Positions 8,701 through 18,070 of a stretch of DNA of 64,000 bases are shown in pieces. The DNA comes from Ignavibacteria bacterium (GTDB lineage: Bacteria; Bacteroidota; Ignavibacteria; Tepidaquicellales; Tepidaquicellaceae). The notes under the pieces are model-generated. The model had not been told where the DNA came from. It did not search any database and saw nothing but the letters and a program-made list of their open reading frames with translations. The stretch is taken from contig JADJTX010000014.1 of NCBI GenBank assembly GCA_016710985.1, forward strand, positions 81,829-145,828. The letters are read 5' to 3'. Position numbers and translations under genes: made by a program. How positions within the stretch are numbered: the stretch's first letter is position 1; each line of letters starts with the position of its first letter.

Positions 8701-10107
8701 CTATTTATCAATGATAGCAGCCATAAACTCACCTTCACATGCAAGTTCTCCTCCTATATAATTCTTATAAGCTTTGCCTGCGATTTTACAAATTCCTCTT
8801 TTAAATGAAAGCAGATACATTTCAAAAACAAGCTGGTCACCCGGTGTAACGGGCTTTCTGAATTTTACTTTTTCAATGGATGCGAAATAAGCCATCTTTG
8901 ACTGGGGATCATCTAAGGTATTAAGTAAAAGTATAAATCCGCACTGTGCCATTGCCTCAACTATTAATACGCCAGGCATTACTCTTTTATTCGGGAAATG
9001 TCCGTTAAAGAAGGGTTCATTGTATGTAACATTTTTTATTCCGACAATTCTTTTGTTCACTTCCATTTCAATTATTCTGTCAACAAGTAAGAACGGATAT
9101 CTATGCGGCATGATTTCAAGTATGGCTTCGATATCAAATACACAGTCTTTGGATTTCATTACCTGAAACTGCTTCTCTATTTTCTTTTGCAAATAGAGTT
9201 TACGAAGCATCTTAGTAAATTCAACATTTGATTTATGACCTGGTCTTGCAGCTAATATTTGTCCCTTTACCGGAGCACCTATTAAAGCAAGATCTCCTAT
9301 TAAATCGAGTAGTTTGTGTCTTGCAGGTTCGTTTTTGAATCTTAATTTTTTGTTGTTTATTATTCCGTTAGACCCGAGTATTATACTTTCTTCAATTCCC
9401 AGTTTCTTTTTCATGCTTTCCAGCTCGTCATCGGATGCATCTTTATCAACTATCACAATTGCATTGTTGAGATCTCCTCCTTTTATAAGTCCCTGCTCCC
9501 TGAGATATTCAACTTCACTTAGAAAGCAAAATGTTCTTGAAGGTGCAAATTCTTTTTCAAACTCATTCTCAAGATTGAATAATCCTGTATGCTGTACGCC
9601 TAGCGCAGGATTGTTATAATCTATCATTACTGAAACCCTGAAATCATCTTTCAAAGGAAGAGCAACTATGTCAACATTATTTTTTTCATCCTGATAATGA
9701 ACTGTATCTTCAATTACAAGATAGTCACGTTTAGCCTCCTGAGCAATTATACCGGCATTCTTTAATGTATGCACATAATCTTTAGCGCTACCATCCATGA
9801 TCGGCGGCTCGTTAGAATCCAGTTCAACAATTATGTTATCAATTTCACATCCCATTATGCTTGCAAGCACATGCTCAACAGTATGGACTTCGGCTCCGTC
9901 CTTGGCTATGGTCGTTCCTCTTGAAATGTCAATTACATGATCTATGTCTGCCGGTATCTCCGGTGAATTCGGAAGATCAGTTCTTTTGAACTTAACTCCG
10001 TAGTTTTCAGGAGCAGGTTTGAATGTCATGTTCGACTTGTTTCCCGTATGAAGTCCTACCCCTGATAGAGTTACTTCATTCTTTATTGTCTGCTGCTTTT
10101 CTAACAT
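8701..10107 (-). CDS. lpxC-fabZ: LpxC-FabZ fusion: UDP-3-O-acyl-GlcNAc deacetylase / 3-hydroxyacyl-ACP dehydratase
   Basis: 468-residue fused enzyme typical of Bacteroidota/Chlorobiota. Residues 1-~310 are LpxC, the zinc deacetylase of the first committed lipid A step. The zinc ligands are H79 (in HTVEHVLAS), H264 and D268 (in RHKLLDLIGD), and the catalytic His is H291 (in RPGHKS). Residues ~322-468 are FabZ, the beta-hydroxyacyl-ACP dehydratase, with MPHRYPFLLVDR, active-site H370 in NGHFP, and PGVLIVEAMAQ containing E384. The gene is the last of the minus-strand run and lies 12 bp after lpxD. lpxA, often the next gene in this group, is absent here. The fusion couples lipid A and fatty acid synthesis. 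Confidence 0.96.
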   Translation of the reverse strand: MLEKQQTIKNEVTLSGVGLHTGNKSNMTFKPAPENYGVKFKRTDLPNSPEIPADIDHVIDISRGTTIAKDGAEVHTVEHVLASIMGCEIDNIIVELDSNEPPIMDGSAKDYVHTLKNAGIIAQEAKRDYLVIEDTVHYQDEKNNVDIVALPLKDDFRVSVMIDYNNPALGVQHTGLFNLENEFEKEFAPSRTFCFLSEVEYLREQGLIKGGDLNNAIVIVDKDASDDELESMKKKLGIEESIILGSNGIINNKKLRFKNEPARHKLLDLIGDLALIGAPVKGQILAARPGHKSNVEFTKMLRKLYLQKKIEKQFQVMKSKDCVFDIEAILEIMPHRYPFLLVDRIIEMEVNKRIVGIKNVTYNEPFFNGHFPNKRVMPGVLIVEAMAQCGFILLLNTLDDPQSKMAYFASIEKVKFRKPVTPGDQLVFEMYLLSFKRGICKIAGKAYKNYIGGELACEGEFMAAIIDK

Positions 10108-10119
10108 TTCAAATTATTT

Positions 10120-11145
10120 TTATTTGGATAACTTTTTTTCCAGCTCTTTTACTCTGTCTTCCAGCTTCCTTATATTTTGCATACCCACTTCAAGACGCAA
10201 CGTTTCTTTTAACGGACGCGCACGATAACCGGTATAGATACCGGGCTTATCAATTGATTTTGGTACTCCTACTGAAGCGCCGATAATTACATCATCACAA
10301 ATTGTAATATGTCCTACTAATCCCGACTGACCTCCTATCATGCATCGTTTTCCGATTTTTGTCGATCCCGCAATTCCTACCTGTGCAGCTATTACAGTAT
10401 TCTCATCAATAAAAACATTATGAGCGATCTGAATCTGATTATCCAGTTTCACACCTCTGCATATCTTGGTTTCTCCTAAAGTTGCCCTGTCAATGCTGCA
10501 GTTAGATCCGATCTCAACATTATCTTCAATGACAACATTTCCGGTCTGAGGAATTTTTTTGTAAGTACCGTCTTCCTGTTTGGCAAATCCAAATCCATCC
10601 GAGCCGATGACAGTTCCGGAATGTATGATCACATTATTCCCTATTATACAGTTTTTATAAATTGATACATTGGGATAAATTATACAGTTATTACCTACGA
10701 TAGTATTGCTTTCTAAAGTACTGTTTGAATAAATTTTTGTGTTCATTCCCACTGTACAGTTATTTCCTATAGATACATAATTGCCAAGATATACATTTTC
10801 CCCCAGTTCACAATTTTCACCTGTAAAACAATACTCCGATATTCCATTCTGTTCATTTACTTTCCCTTCCTCAAACTTTTCCAGCAGCTTTAAAAAAGAA
10901 AGATACGGATCCTCTACTCTGATAATGGAAAGATCATTTCTTTTTGTCTTTAGCTCAAATTCATTAGAAATGATTATTGCGCCGGCATTGGTTGTCTTGA
11001 AATATTTTTCATACTGGGGATTTGAAATGAAAGTTATCTCACTGCTGCCTGCTGTTTCTATTTTTCCGACACCTGTAATTTCCTTTTCAATTAATCCTTC
11101 AATTCTCCCGGAAAGCAATTCCGCTATCTCTTCAAGCTTCATCAT
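10120..11145 (-). CDS. lpxD: UDP-3-O-acylglucosamine N-acyltransferase LpxD
   Basis: 341-residue LpxD, which N-acylates UDP-3-O-acylglucosamine with a 3-hydroxyacyl-ACP donor in lipid A synthesis. An N-terminal uridine-binding domain (~1-100) is followed by many left-handed beta-helix hexapeptides (GENVYL, GNYVSI, GNNCTV and so on, ~105-300). The catalytic histidine is H242 in QIAHNVFI. The C-terminal ~25 residues form a helical, coiled-coil tail (LEDRVKELEKKLSK). Its ATG overlaps the stop of the upstream skp-like gene (ATGA), which indicates translational coupling. lpxC-fabZ follows after 12 bp. Confidence 0.96.
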   Translation of the reverse strand: MMKLEEIAELLSGRIEGLIEKEITGVGKIETAGSSEITFISNPQYEKYFKTTNAGAIIISNEFELKTKRNDLSIIRVEDPYLSFLKLLEKFEEGKVNEQNGISEYCFTGENCELGENVYLGNYVSIGNNCTVGMNTKIYSNSTLESNTIVGNNCIIYPNVSIYKNCIIGNNVIIHSGTVIGSDGFGFAKQEDGTYKKIPQTGNVVIEDNVEIGSNCSIDRATLGETKICRGVKLDNQIQIAHNVFIDENTVIAAQVGIAGSTKIGKRCMIGGQSGLVGHITICDDVIIGASVGVPKSIDKPGIYTGYRARPLKETLRLEVGMQNIRKLEDRVKELEKKLSK

Positions 11146-11675
11146 TTTCCTTCGATTTCATTTATTACTTTCAGAGTAAGGTCATAATTTTCATTTACAT
11201 ATAAAAGTAAAATATCTGCGTTCCTGTCAAACACATAATCATAACTGCCATCCTTGGCGACAACTTCAATTGCCTTGAATATTCTGTCCTGAACCGGTTT
11301 CATGAATTCCGTTTGCTTTAAGAAATATTCTCCGTTCTCTCCGAATTTTTCCACCTTAAAATTCGTAACGGAAGTTTCCAGCGCCGTAATCTGCGCCTCG
11401 GTTTGCTCCTTAAGCTGGTCGGTCAGAATGAGCTTCTTTTTCTCATAATCATCTTTTACAAACGCAAGACTGTCCTGTAATACTTTCAGTTCACCCTGCC
11501 ATTGTGTTACAAGATTATCCAGTCGTAATTTCGCATCCCTGGAATCCTGCATTGCATCCAGTATCCTTTTTGAGTCTATATAGCCTACTTTTGTCTGTGC
11601 CGGTATTACTGAAGTTAAGATCAAGGAAAAAAATAATATTGAGAATATTAAAACTGATTTTTTGATTCCGGTCAT
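11142..11675 (-). CDS. OmpH/Skp family periplasmic chaperone (second copy)
   Basis: 177-residue OmpH (Skp) family protein with a signal peptide ending near SVIPAQT. The canonical start of the mature protein is VGYIDSKRILDAM, followed by a long helical arm (~50-110) and the C-terminal strand region (YDYVFDRNADILLLY). Such proteins form jellyfish-like trimers that hold unfolded outer-membrane proteins in the periplasm for BamA. It overlaps lpxD by 4 bp. It is the second of two tandem skp-like genes downstream of bamA. It differs from its neighbour in length and arm sequence, so specialised clients are possible, but nothing in the sequence shows this. Confidence 0.9.
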   Translation of the reverse strand: MTGIKKSVLIFSILFFSLILTSVIPAQTKVGYIDSKRILDAMQDSRDAKLRLDNLVTQWQGELKVLQDSLAFVKDDYEKKKLILTDQLKEQTEAQITALETSVTNFKVEKFGENGEYFLKQTEFMKPVQDRIFKAIEVVAKDGSYDYVFDRNADILLLYVNENYDLTLKVINEIEGK

Positions 11676-11769
11676 GATTGCATTATTTTAATATAAAAGC
11701 CTGCAGGTTACTTAATTAGCTTGCAGGCAGGAATAGAATTAAATAAAGAGGTTGATAAAAAATCCGTTA

Positions 11770-12336
11770 TTATTTAAGTTTATCCAGTACTTTAAAGGTA
11801 ATATCAAAATCCTTATCCCCGTATATCATTGTCCCGTCAGCTTTATCGAACACAAAGTTTATTTTCATGGACTTTGCAACATCTTCAATTGTCTTTGTGA
11901 TCTTCTCTTTTACAGGCTTAAAAAGTTCTGACTGCCTTTGCAATAGATTATTCTGAACTGTCTGCTTATAAGCATCCAGTCCTTCACCGAGGGTCTGAAT
12001 TTCCTGCTGCAGCCCGCCAATTTGTTCCTGCAATGACTTCATCTCCGCATCGGATTGAATTGCTCCCGACTCAACTTTCTTCTGTGCATCTTCATATTGT
12101 GATTTGAAAATTTCAGCTTTTGATTTGATGTCAGTTTCTCTTGTCTGTATAGTATCAAGATAAAGCTTTTGAAGTCCTTCAAGTTCTGTCTGAACTTTCT
12201 GAGCCTCAGGCAATTGTTTTAGAATGGTTTCACTGTCAACATATCCAATTTTAATTTGTGACTGCGCCTCTCCGCTAAAGAATATAGTGAGAATTGCAAC
12301 GATCATTAAAAAATATTTCACATAACTTGTTTTCAA
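11770..12336 (-). CDS. skp: OmpH/Skp family periplasmic chaperone (first copy)
   Basis: 188-residue OmpH/Skp protein. It has a signal peptide (residues ~1-26, cut near GEAQSQ), the family opening IKIGYVDSETILKQLPEA, long charged and Gln-rich helical arms (~45-130), and the closing KINFVFDKADGTMIYGDKDFDITFKVLDKL. Its predicted role is to chaperone outer-membrane beta-barrel precursors between Sec and the Bam complex. It follows bamA by 56 bp, with an RBS (GGAGAAC) before the ATG. The paralogue lies 94 bp further on. Confidence 0.93.
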   Translation of the reverse strand: MKTSYVKYFLMIVAILTIFFSGEAQSQIKIGYVDSETILKQLPEAQKVQTELEGLQKLYLDTIQTRETDIKSKAEIFKSQYEDAQKKVESGAIQSDAEMKSLQEQIGGLQQEIQTLGEGLDAYKQTVQNNLLQRQSELFKPVKEKITKTIEDVAKSMKINFVFDKADGTMIYGDKDFDITFKVLDKLK

Positions 12337-12392
12337 AAAAGTTCTCCTTCTTATTTTTATTTTATTGTTATTAGTTAATTTATATTAATTTG

Positions 12393-14759
12393 TTAAAATC
12401 CTTTACCGAATTGAAAATGAAACAAAAATTTAGGGTCCTGCCCGTCCACAGCTTTTCTGTCAAATCCATATCCGAAATCAAATCCTACAAGTCCAACAGC
12501 CGGAAGTATTAATCTGGTACCGAATCCAGCTGAACGGTACAAATCAAACGGGTCAGTCTTTTCAATGTCTGACCATACATTCCCTGCTTCTGCAAATGCA
12601 AGAATAAATATTGGCAACGGGTCCTGAGAGAGTGAGTATCTTAATTCAACTCCGTATTTTGTAGTTACTGCTCCACCTATCGGACTTCCGAATGGGTTTT
12701 TTGGTCCTATACTTCTGTCATCATATCCCCTTAAAGCTATTGTATTATATGTAAGTCCGTTACCTCCCATATAAAATACTTCAGTCGGCGGAATGTATTT
12801 GTCAGCATCAAAAGAATTTACAAATGAGAACTGAAAATTTGAAAACAATACAAGCTTCCTGTTGATCGTAAGAGGTGTAAATGCTTCAGTAAGAAATATG
12901 TTTTTAATAAATCCTACTGATCCCGGAAGAAGAAGCCCCCCTGACATTTCTGTAGAGTTTGATACACGCGTTCCTGTAGTCGGGAATATTGGCTCAAATA
13001 CTGATGATCTTGAAATTATCTGCCTTATACTGAACTGACTGCTCAGACCTTCCTTATAATAATCATCACCGTTTATAACATTTGTCCTTTGAAATTTTAC
13101 AGTCCAGTCACCTCTGAAATAATCATCGGGAAATTTAAATCTCCTTCCGATATTTACGGAAGCTCCTGTTTCTTTTAAATCAACGTTCGAATTCTGCCGT
13201 GTATCAAAAATATTAAATCCGAACAAAGTTCTTGTATTATAAAGCCATGGCTCCTGAAATCCTATGTCAAAAGTTCTGTAAGTTCCTCCGGTTCCGAATG
13301 TCCAGTTGAATGAAAGGATTTGCCCTGCCCCGCCTTTGAAAGGCTCGGCTATGTCAAAATTATTAAATGTCAGACCTAAAGAACCTGTTACCCCATAGCT
13401 TCCGCTGTATCCTACTGAAGCATTGAACTGATCTGAGGATTTTTCTTCTACTATGTATTTTATATTTACCGTACTGTCATTTGCCAATGAAATGTCCTGA
13501 GTCAGCTTTTCCGGATTAAAATAATTAAGTCCGGATAGCTGCTGCATGCTTCTTCTTATGCTGCTCTTGCTGAAATAATCTCCGGGAAGAGTATACAGCT
13601 CTCTTCTTAAAACTTTATCCTTTGTCTTGTCATTTCCTTCAAACCCGATCAGACCAAACTTGAATTGATTTCCTTCATTGATCTTTACTATCAGGTCAAC
13701 TTTATTATCACCGGCCGGTTCTTCTTCAATGTCTGCATTGAATGAAAGATAACCCCGGTCAAGATACAATGAACTTATGTCTGATTCAGCTTCATTCCCG
13801 AACAAATTTTCCTGTAATCTTTTAGAGTTATAAACCTCTCCTTTATTCAGCCCGATCCTTGATATCAACTCATTATCCTCAAAAAGAGTGTTTCCCTCAA
13901 CCTTTATATCATTAATATAATATTTGCTGCCTTCATCGATATTTATTACAATATTTACATCTTCTTTTGAAGAGAGTATCTTAAGCTCATCACCCGTTAC
14001 AACAGCATCTTTGTATCCTTTTTCCTTATAATATTTCTCTATAAGCTTTTTGTCTTCTTCATACTTTGTCTTGTCAAATGTAGCTCCGTCAAAAATATTC
14101 CACCATACTGCTTCTGATGTTTCGTCCATAGCACTTTTCAGATCACCCGATGATACGTTTTTGTTACCCTCAAATTCAATACTGCGGACTGTAAGTTTTT
14201 CACCTTCATTGATCTTGACTCTTATCCTCGCTTCATTGTTAGCCGATATTAATTTGTCAACCTCCACTTTTGCAAGCCCGTATCCCTCTTCGGCATAATA
14301 CTTTTCCAGATTAAATTTTATATCCTGAAGCTTTTGATCAGATACTACTTCACCGGTAACTAAATTTACATAGTCTTTTAAATCTTCATCATCATATTCA
14401 TCATTGCCTGTGATTTCAACCTTTTCCACCCTTGGCAGCTCTTCAACTTCAATCACAAGATAAACATCATTACCGAATTTTTTATCAATGTAGATTTTTG
14501 CATCAGAAAAAATTCCTATGTTCCACAGCCGTTTTATGGCTTCCCTTGTATCATCTGAAGGAATTGCAATTTCCTGCCCGGTATTCAGTCCTGAATAGGA
14601 TATTATTGTACCTGATTCATAACTTTTATTTCCTTTTGTACTTATACTTGCAATTTTATAGATCGTAGGTCCTGTTTCCTGCGAAAAAGTCTCTGTGAAA
14701 GTTAATATGAATGATAATATGACAAGGGCTGTAATCTTAAGAATGTTTATTCTTTGCAT
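12393..14759 (-). CDS. bamA: Outer membrane protein assembly factor BamA
   Basis: 788-residue Omp85-family protein, the core of the machine that inserts beta-barrels into the outer membrane. It has a signal peptide (~1-26), then about five POTRA repeats (~30-440) with repeated EGN/GEVY-type POTRA turns such as VEGNTLFEDNELISRIG. The 16-strand barrel domain runs from ~455 to 788. The conserved L6-loop motif appears as LRGYDDRSIGP, equivalent to the VRGF/Y element of the family. The protein ends FHFQFGKGF, with a terminal aromatic as expected for a Bam substrate. It is 3 bp downstream of uppS and just before the skp genes. Confidence 0.96.
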   Translation of the reverse strand: MQRINILKITALVILSFILTFTETFSQETGPTIYKIASISTKGNKSYESGTIISYSGLNTGQEIAIPSDDTREAIKRLWNIGIFSDAKIYIDKKFGNDVYLVIEVEELPRVEKVEITGNDEYDDEDLKDYVNLVTGEVVSDQKLQDIKFNLEKYYAEEGYGLAKVEVDKLISANNEARIRVKINEGEKLTVRSIEFEGNKNVSSGDLKSAMDETSEAVWWNIFDGATFDKTKYEEDKKLIEKYYKEKGYKDAVVTGDELKILSSKEDVNIVINIDEGSKYYINDIKVEGNTLFEDNELISRIGLNKGEVYNSKRLQENLFGNEAESDISSLYLDRGYLSFNADIEEEPAGDNKVDLIVKINEGNQFKFGLIGFEGNDKTKDKVLRRELYTLPGDYFSKSSIRRSMQQLSGLNYFNPEKLTQDISLANDSTVNIKYIVEEKSSDQFNASVGYSGSYGVTGSLGLTFNNFDIAEPFKGGAGQILSFNWTFGTGGTYRTFDIGFQEPWLYNTRTLFGFNIFDTRQNSNVDLKETGASVNIGRRFKFPDDYFRGDWTVKFQRTNVINGDDYYKEGLSSQFSIRQIISRSSVFEPIFPTTGTRVSNSTEMSGGLLLPGSVGFIKNIFLTEAFTPLTINRKLVLFSNFQFSFVNSFDADKYIPPTEVFYMGGNGLTYNTIALRGYDDRSIGPKNPFGSPIGGAVTTKYGVELRYSLSQDPLPIFILAFAEAGNVWSDIEKTDPFDLYRSAGFGTRLILPAVGLVGFDFGYGFDRKAVDGQDPKFLFHFQFGKGF

Positions 14760-14762
14760 GTT

Positions 14763-15545
14763 TTAAATTGTCTTTTTCTTGTTTAATTGTTCGCTGGTAA
14801 GTCCGAATCTTCTTTCTCTTTTCTGATATTCTGAAATTGCCTTATAATATTGATTTCTTTTGAAGTCAGGCCAGTAGTTATTATCAATGTAAATTTCACT
14901 GTAAGCTAACTGCCATAACAAAAAATTACTGATTCTGAATTCACCCCCGGTCCTTATCATTAAGTCCGGATCAGGTATTTCATTCATTGCCAGGTATTTT
15001 GAAAATTCCTTTTCGTTTAATGCATTTAAATCGAGTTTTGATTTATTTTGTTCCGAAAGAATTTTTTTTACTGCATTCAGAATGTCCCATCTTCCGCTGT
15101 AGCTCAAAGCAAGATTCAATGTCATAAGTTTATTGTCTTTTGTCTTCTCCATCGCATCTTCAAGCTCTTTCAGGACTTTCTCCGGAAGACTTTCAAGATC
15201 TCCCGTTGCTATAAGCCTGACATCGTTCTGATGAAGCCTGTCGGTCTCATCACGTATAGAACGGATCAGAAGTTTCATCAGTAATGTAACTTCTGTCCTT
15301 GGCCTTTTCCAGTTTTCAGTGGAGAAAGTATATAATGTAAGATACTTCACACCTATTTGTCCCGATGCTTCTACAATATCCCTTGCTGAATTCACACCTT
15401 CATTATGACCGAATACCCTTGATAAGCCTTTAGACTGAGCCCACCTCCCGTTTCCGTCCATTATTATTGCAATATGAACCGGAATCTCACCGCTGGCTTT
15501 TAACTCATCCTGCCTGACTTTATCTTTTGGAGACGGTTTTATCAA
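14763..15545 (-). CDS. uppS: Isoprenyl transferase (undecaprenyl diphosphate synthase)
   Basis: 260-residue cis-prenyltransferase. It extends farnesyl diphosphate with isopentenyl units to make the C55 lipid carrier used for peptidoglycan and O-antigen. The signatures are IAIIMDGNGRWA (catalytic Asp, ~25-36), FGHNEGV, LTLYTFSTENWKRP and the C-terminal DLMIRTGGEFRISNFLLWQLAYSEIY. Length is normal. It is tightly coupled to bamA (3-bp gap) and follows trpS after 88 bp, so it sits in the cell-envelope run. Confidence 0.96.
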   Translation of the reverse strand: MIKPSPKDKVRQDELKASGEIPVHIAIIMDGNGRWAQSKGLSRVFGHNEGVNSARDIVEASGQIGVKYLTLYTFSTENWKRPRTEVTLLMKLLIRSIRDETDRLHQNDVRLIATGDLESLPEKVLKELEDAMEKTKDNKLMTLNLALSYSGRWDILNAVKKILSEQNKSKLDLNALNEKEFSKYLAMNEIPDPDLMIRTGGEFRISNFLLWQLAYSEIYIDNNYWPDFKRNQYYKAISEYQKRERRFGLTSEQLNKKKTI

Positions 15546-15633
15546 TTTTTGGCTAACTTAGGCTTGGTTAATATTAATAATGTTTTCCTGAATTCAAACC
15601 TGTTTCGGTAAATTAAATCAGGACTGAATATAA

Positions 15634-16620
15634 TCATGCCAGCCCCAGAATTCCTTTGACAACATTCATTTTCTCATTTGCTATTATACCTGCATTGCTA
15701 TTGCCTTCTGCTATTACATTTTTTAACCTTTCTTCATCATCTCTTATCTCTGAAAATGTTTTCTGAATATCTTTTAATTTTTGAGAAACTATCTCTCCTA
15801 AATCATTTTTGAATACACCGTATCCTTTACCTTCGTATTCTTTTTCTATTTCATCAAATGTCTTGTCAGCAAACTCCGAATAAATAGTTAATAAATTACT
15901 TATCTCAGGTTTGTCTTTACTGAAACTGATTTTATTATCAGAATCAGTAACTGCTCTTTTAAATTTTTTTATTATTGAATCCGGATCTTCATCTAACCCT
16001 ATAAAACTGTCAGCTGATTCACTCTTGCTCATTTTTTTTGTTGCATCATTTAAAGACATTATCTTTGCAGTCGTCTTTGACAAAGTTGCTTTAGGTATCT
16101 TAAACGTCTCACCGTGAATATTGTTAAATCTCTGAGCAATCGCCTTACATAACTCTATGTGCTGTGTCTGATCCATCCCTACCGGTATTTCATCCGCATC
16201 ATAAAGCAGAACATCGCCTGCCATAAGCACCGGATAGTCATACAATCCGACAAACTGTCCTTCCTTTCCTGATTTTAAAGACTTATCTTTAAATTGTGTC
16301 ATCTTTGCAAGCTCACCCATGGTTACATAGTTGTTGAGTATCCAGCAGATCTCACTGTGTGCAGGTATCATTGACTGAATGAAAATTACTGACTTATTTG
16401 GGTCAACTCCGACTGTAAGCAGCCATGCAACAATATCAAAAGTTCTTTTCCTTAACAGTCCGGCATCCTGCTTTACAGTGATTGCATGTAAATTTGCAAC
16501 AAAGAAAAAGTTTTCATAACCGTCAAGATGCTGGTTGTCAGCCCATCTCTTCATCGCTCCGAGATAATTTCCAATCGTCAGATCACCTGACGGCTTTATG
16601 CCTGATACTACTCTCTTCAA
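15634..16620 (-). CDS. trpS: Tryptophanyl-tRNA synthetase
   Basis: 328-residue class Ic aminoacyl-tRNA synthetase that charges tRNA-Trp. The HIGH-equivalent is TIGN (residues 15-18, within GDLTIGNYLG) and KMSKS lies at 196-200. The Rossmann-fold core also shows the DYPVLMAGDVLLYDAD and VGMDQTQHIEL motifs typical of TrpRS. Length matches bacterial TrpS. It lies between an M42 peptidase and uppS on the same strand. No regulatory leader was recognised upstream. Confidence 0.96.
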   Translation of the reverse strand: MKRVVSGIKPSGDLTIGNYLGAMKRWADNQHLDGYENFFFVANLHAITVKQDAGLLRKRTFDIVAWLLTVGVDPNKSVIFIQSMIPAHSEICWILNNYVTMGELAKMTQFKDKSLKSGKEGQFVGLYDYPVLMAGDVLLYDADEIPVGMDQTQHIELCKAIAQRFNNIHGETFKIPKATLSKTTAKIMSLNDATKKMSKSESADSFIGLDEDPDSIIKKFKRAVTDSDNKISFSKDKPEISNLLTIYSEFADKTFDEIEKEYEGKGYGVFKNDLGEIVSQKLKDIQKTFSEIRDDEERLKNVIAEGNSNAGIIANEKMNVVKGILGLA

Positions 16621-16681
16621 GTAAATAAAATATTTTATAAAATTTGTTGATAAAATTTCCTGAACAGGCTTTACCCTAAGC

Positions 16682-17704
16682 TTATAACTGGAAATTGTCT
16701 ATGTATGCTTTAGTTAAATTGTAAGTTTCGCTCAATGCTTTCTGATGTGTCCTTTCTACGCCGTGTGATGCAGAAACTCCGGGTCCGATCAGTCCTACCC
16801 TTACATCATAGCCTGCAGTCAGAGCTGCACTTCCGTCAGAACCGTAATGAGGATAAATGTCAACCTCAAATTTAATCTTGTTCTTAATTGCCAGCTGCCT
16901 CAACTTTTTTGTCATTATAAAATCATAAGGTCCGGAAGAATCTTTAGCGCAGATTGAAACAGCATCTTCTTTTCCCGTGCAGCCTTCACCGATCACAGCC
17001 ATATCAAGAACTAAAAGCTCTTCTGCAGAGTCTGGAATCCCTACACAGGATCCATGGCCCACTTCTTCATAATTTGAAAAATAAAAACCAATATTCTTTT
17101 GCCTGCTACTTTTACTTAGAACTTTAATAAGTTCTATCATTATTGCTGCACAGGCTTTATCATCAAGGAATCTCGATTTTATAAAACCGCTTTTAGTATG
17201 TTCAAATCTGTTATCATAAAAAATAAAATCGCCGACATTTATCCCAAGTTTTTTGACGTTATCATCAGAATCCACTAATTCGTCAAGTCTTACAGACATT
17301 GATTTCAATTCCCTTTTGGCTGATCCCACATTTTTGTTTACGTGATCCGCAGGATTATTTAAAAGAAAAGTCCCTCTGTATAATTTTCCGTCGGAATTTC
17401 GGACAGTTACATACTCACCTTCAAATGAGTTGAGAGGATATCCTCCAAGCATCGTGATCTCAAGAGTACCGTCCGGTTTTATCTCTTTTACCATTGCACC
17501 CAGGGTATCAACGTGACCAGTAATTATCAACCGCGGATTTTCCGTAAAAGATATCAGTAAGGATCCTTTATTAGTTTTTGTAATGAATACTTTTTGATTA
17601 TCACGGAATAAATCTTCTATGTAACTAATTACTTCTAATGTGTATCCTGTAGGTGAATTTATTTTTAAGATTGACTCTAATGTACTAACTATATCTTTTA
17701 TCAT
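16682..17704 (-). CDS. M42 family metallopeptidase
   Basis: 340-residue M42 (glutamyl aminopeptidase/endoglucanase M family) cytosolic enzyme, usually a dodecameric dizinc aminopeptidase. Visible ligands and catalytic elements are ITGHVDTLG (zinc His and Asp), RFLDDKACAA (bridging Asp), SNYEEVGHGSC (catalytic Glu pair) and the C-terminal PGVSASHGVERTHQ histidine. Its likely role is final degradation of peptides. The ATG at 17704 is 4 bp from the restored stop of the ftsB-like gene. Domain order and length are normal. Confidence 0.9.
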   Translation of the reverse strand: MIKDIVSTLESILKINSPTGYTLEVISYIEDLFRDNQKVFITKTNKGSLLISFTENPRLIITGHVDTLGAMVKEIKPDGTLEITMLGGYPLNSFEGEYVTVRNSDGKLYRGTFLLNNPADHVNKNVGSAKRELKSMSVRLDELVDSDDNVKKLGINVGDFIFYDNRFEHTKSGFIKSRFLDDKACAAIMIELIKVLSKSSRQKNIGFYFSNYEEVGHGSCVGIPDSAEELLVLDMAVIGEGCTGKEDAVSICAKDSSGPYDFIMTKKLRQLAIKNKIKFEVDIYPHYGSDGSAALTAGYDVRVGLIGPGVSASHGVERTHQKALSETYNLTKAYIDNFQL

Positions 17705-17708
17705 TATT

Positions 17709-18070
17709 TTATTTAGTGCTGTCTATAACAATTTTCTGAATTTTCTCCCCGTCTTTGGTCATTCCGTATTTTTCCTCGCTACCTTTTCCATTTTTTCATC
17801 GGATGTTTTCAAATCCTCAATTTCTTTTCTCAGCGCTTCTGATTTTTTATATTCTTCGTTAAGCTGATTTTCCAGATCCTTTTTTTCTGCTTCAAGCCTG
17901 AATCTCTGCAGGATTCCCTTGTTCCCAAATACAGCTAATGAAATTAATCCGGTAAAAAAAATAATTACAAGAACGAATCTTGAATTATATTTTATGAACC
18001 GGGCAGCTTTTTTTAAAAGACCGTCTTTTTTTTCGGTTTCCATTTCAGAATTTTTGTAAAGACAACTCAA
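17709..18070 (-). CDS. FtsB/DivIC-family septum formation initiator, frameshifted near its end
   Basis: A small bitopic membrane protein: basic N-terminus, one membrane helix (RFVLVIIFFTGLISLAVFG), then a coiled coil (about 45 residues). The open frame stops at 17759 after EKVARKNTE. Adding one base to the short T-run at 17769-17773 (A-run on the coding strand) restores the family ending ARKKYGMTKDGEKIQKI and a stop at 17709-17711. The usual FtsB tail is A-R-E-K-Y-G-M-V-K-P-G-E, so the restored frame is very probably real. FtsB/DivIC works with FtsL/FtsQ in the divisome. A start at 18043, one base after the ddl stop, is likelier than 18070. Confidence 0.75.
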
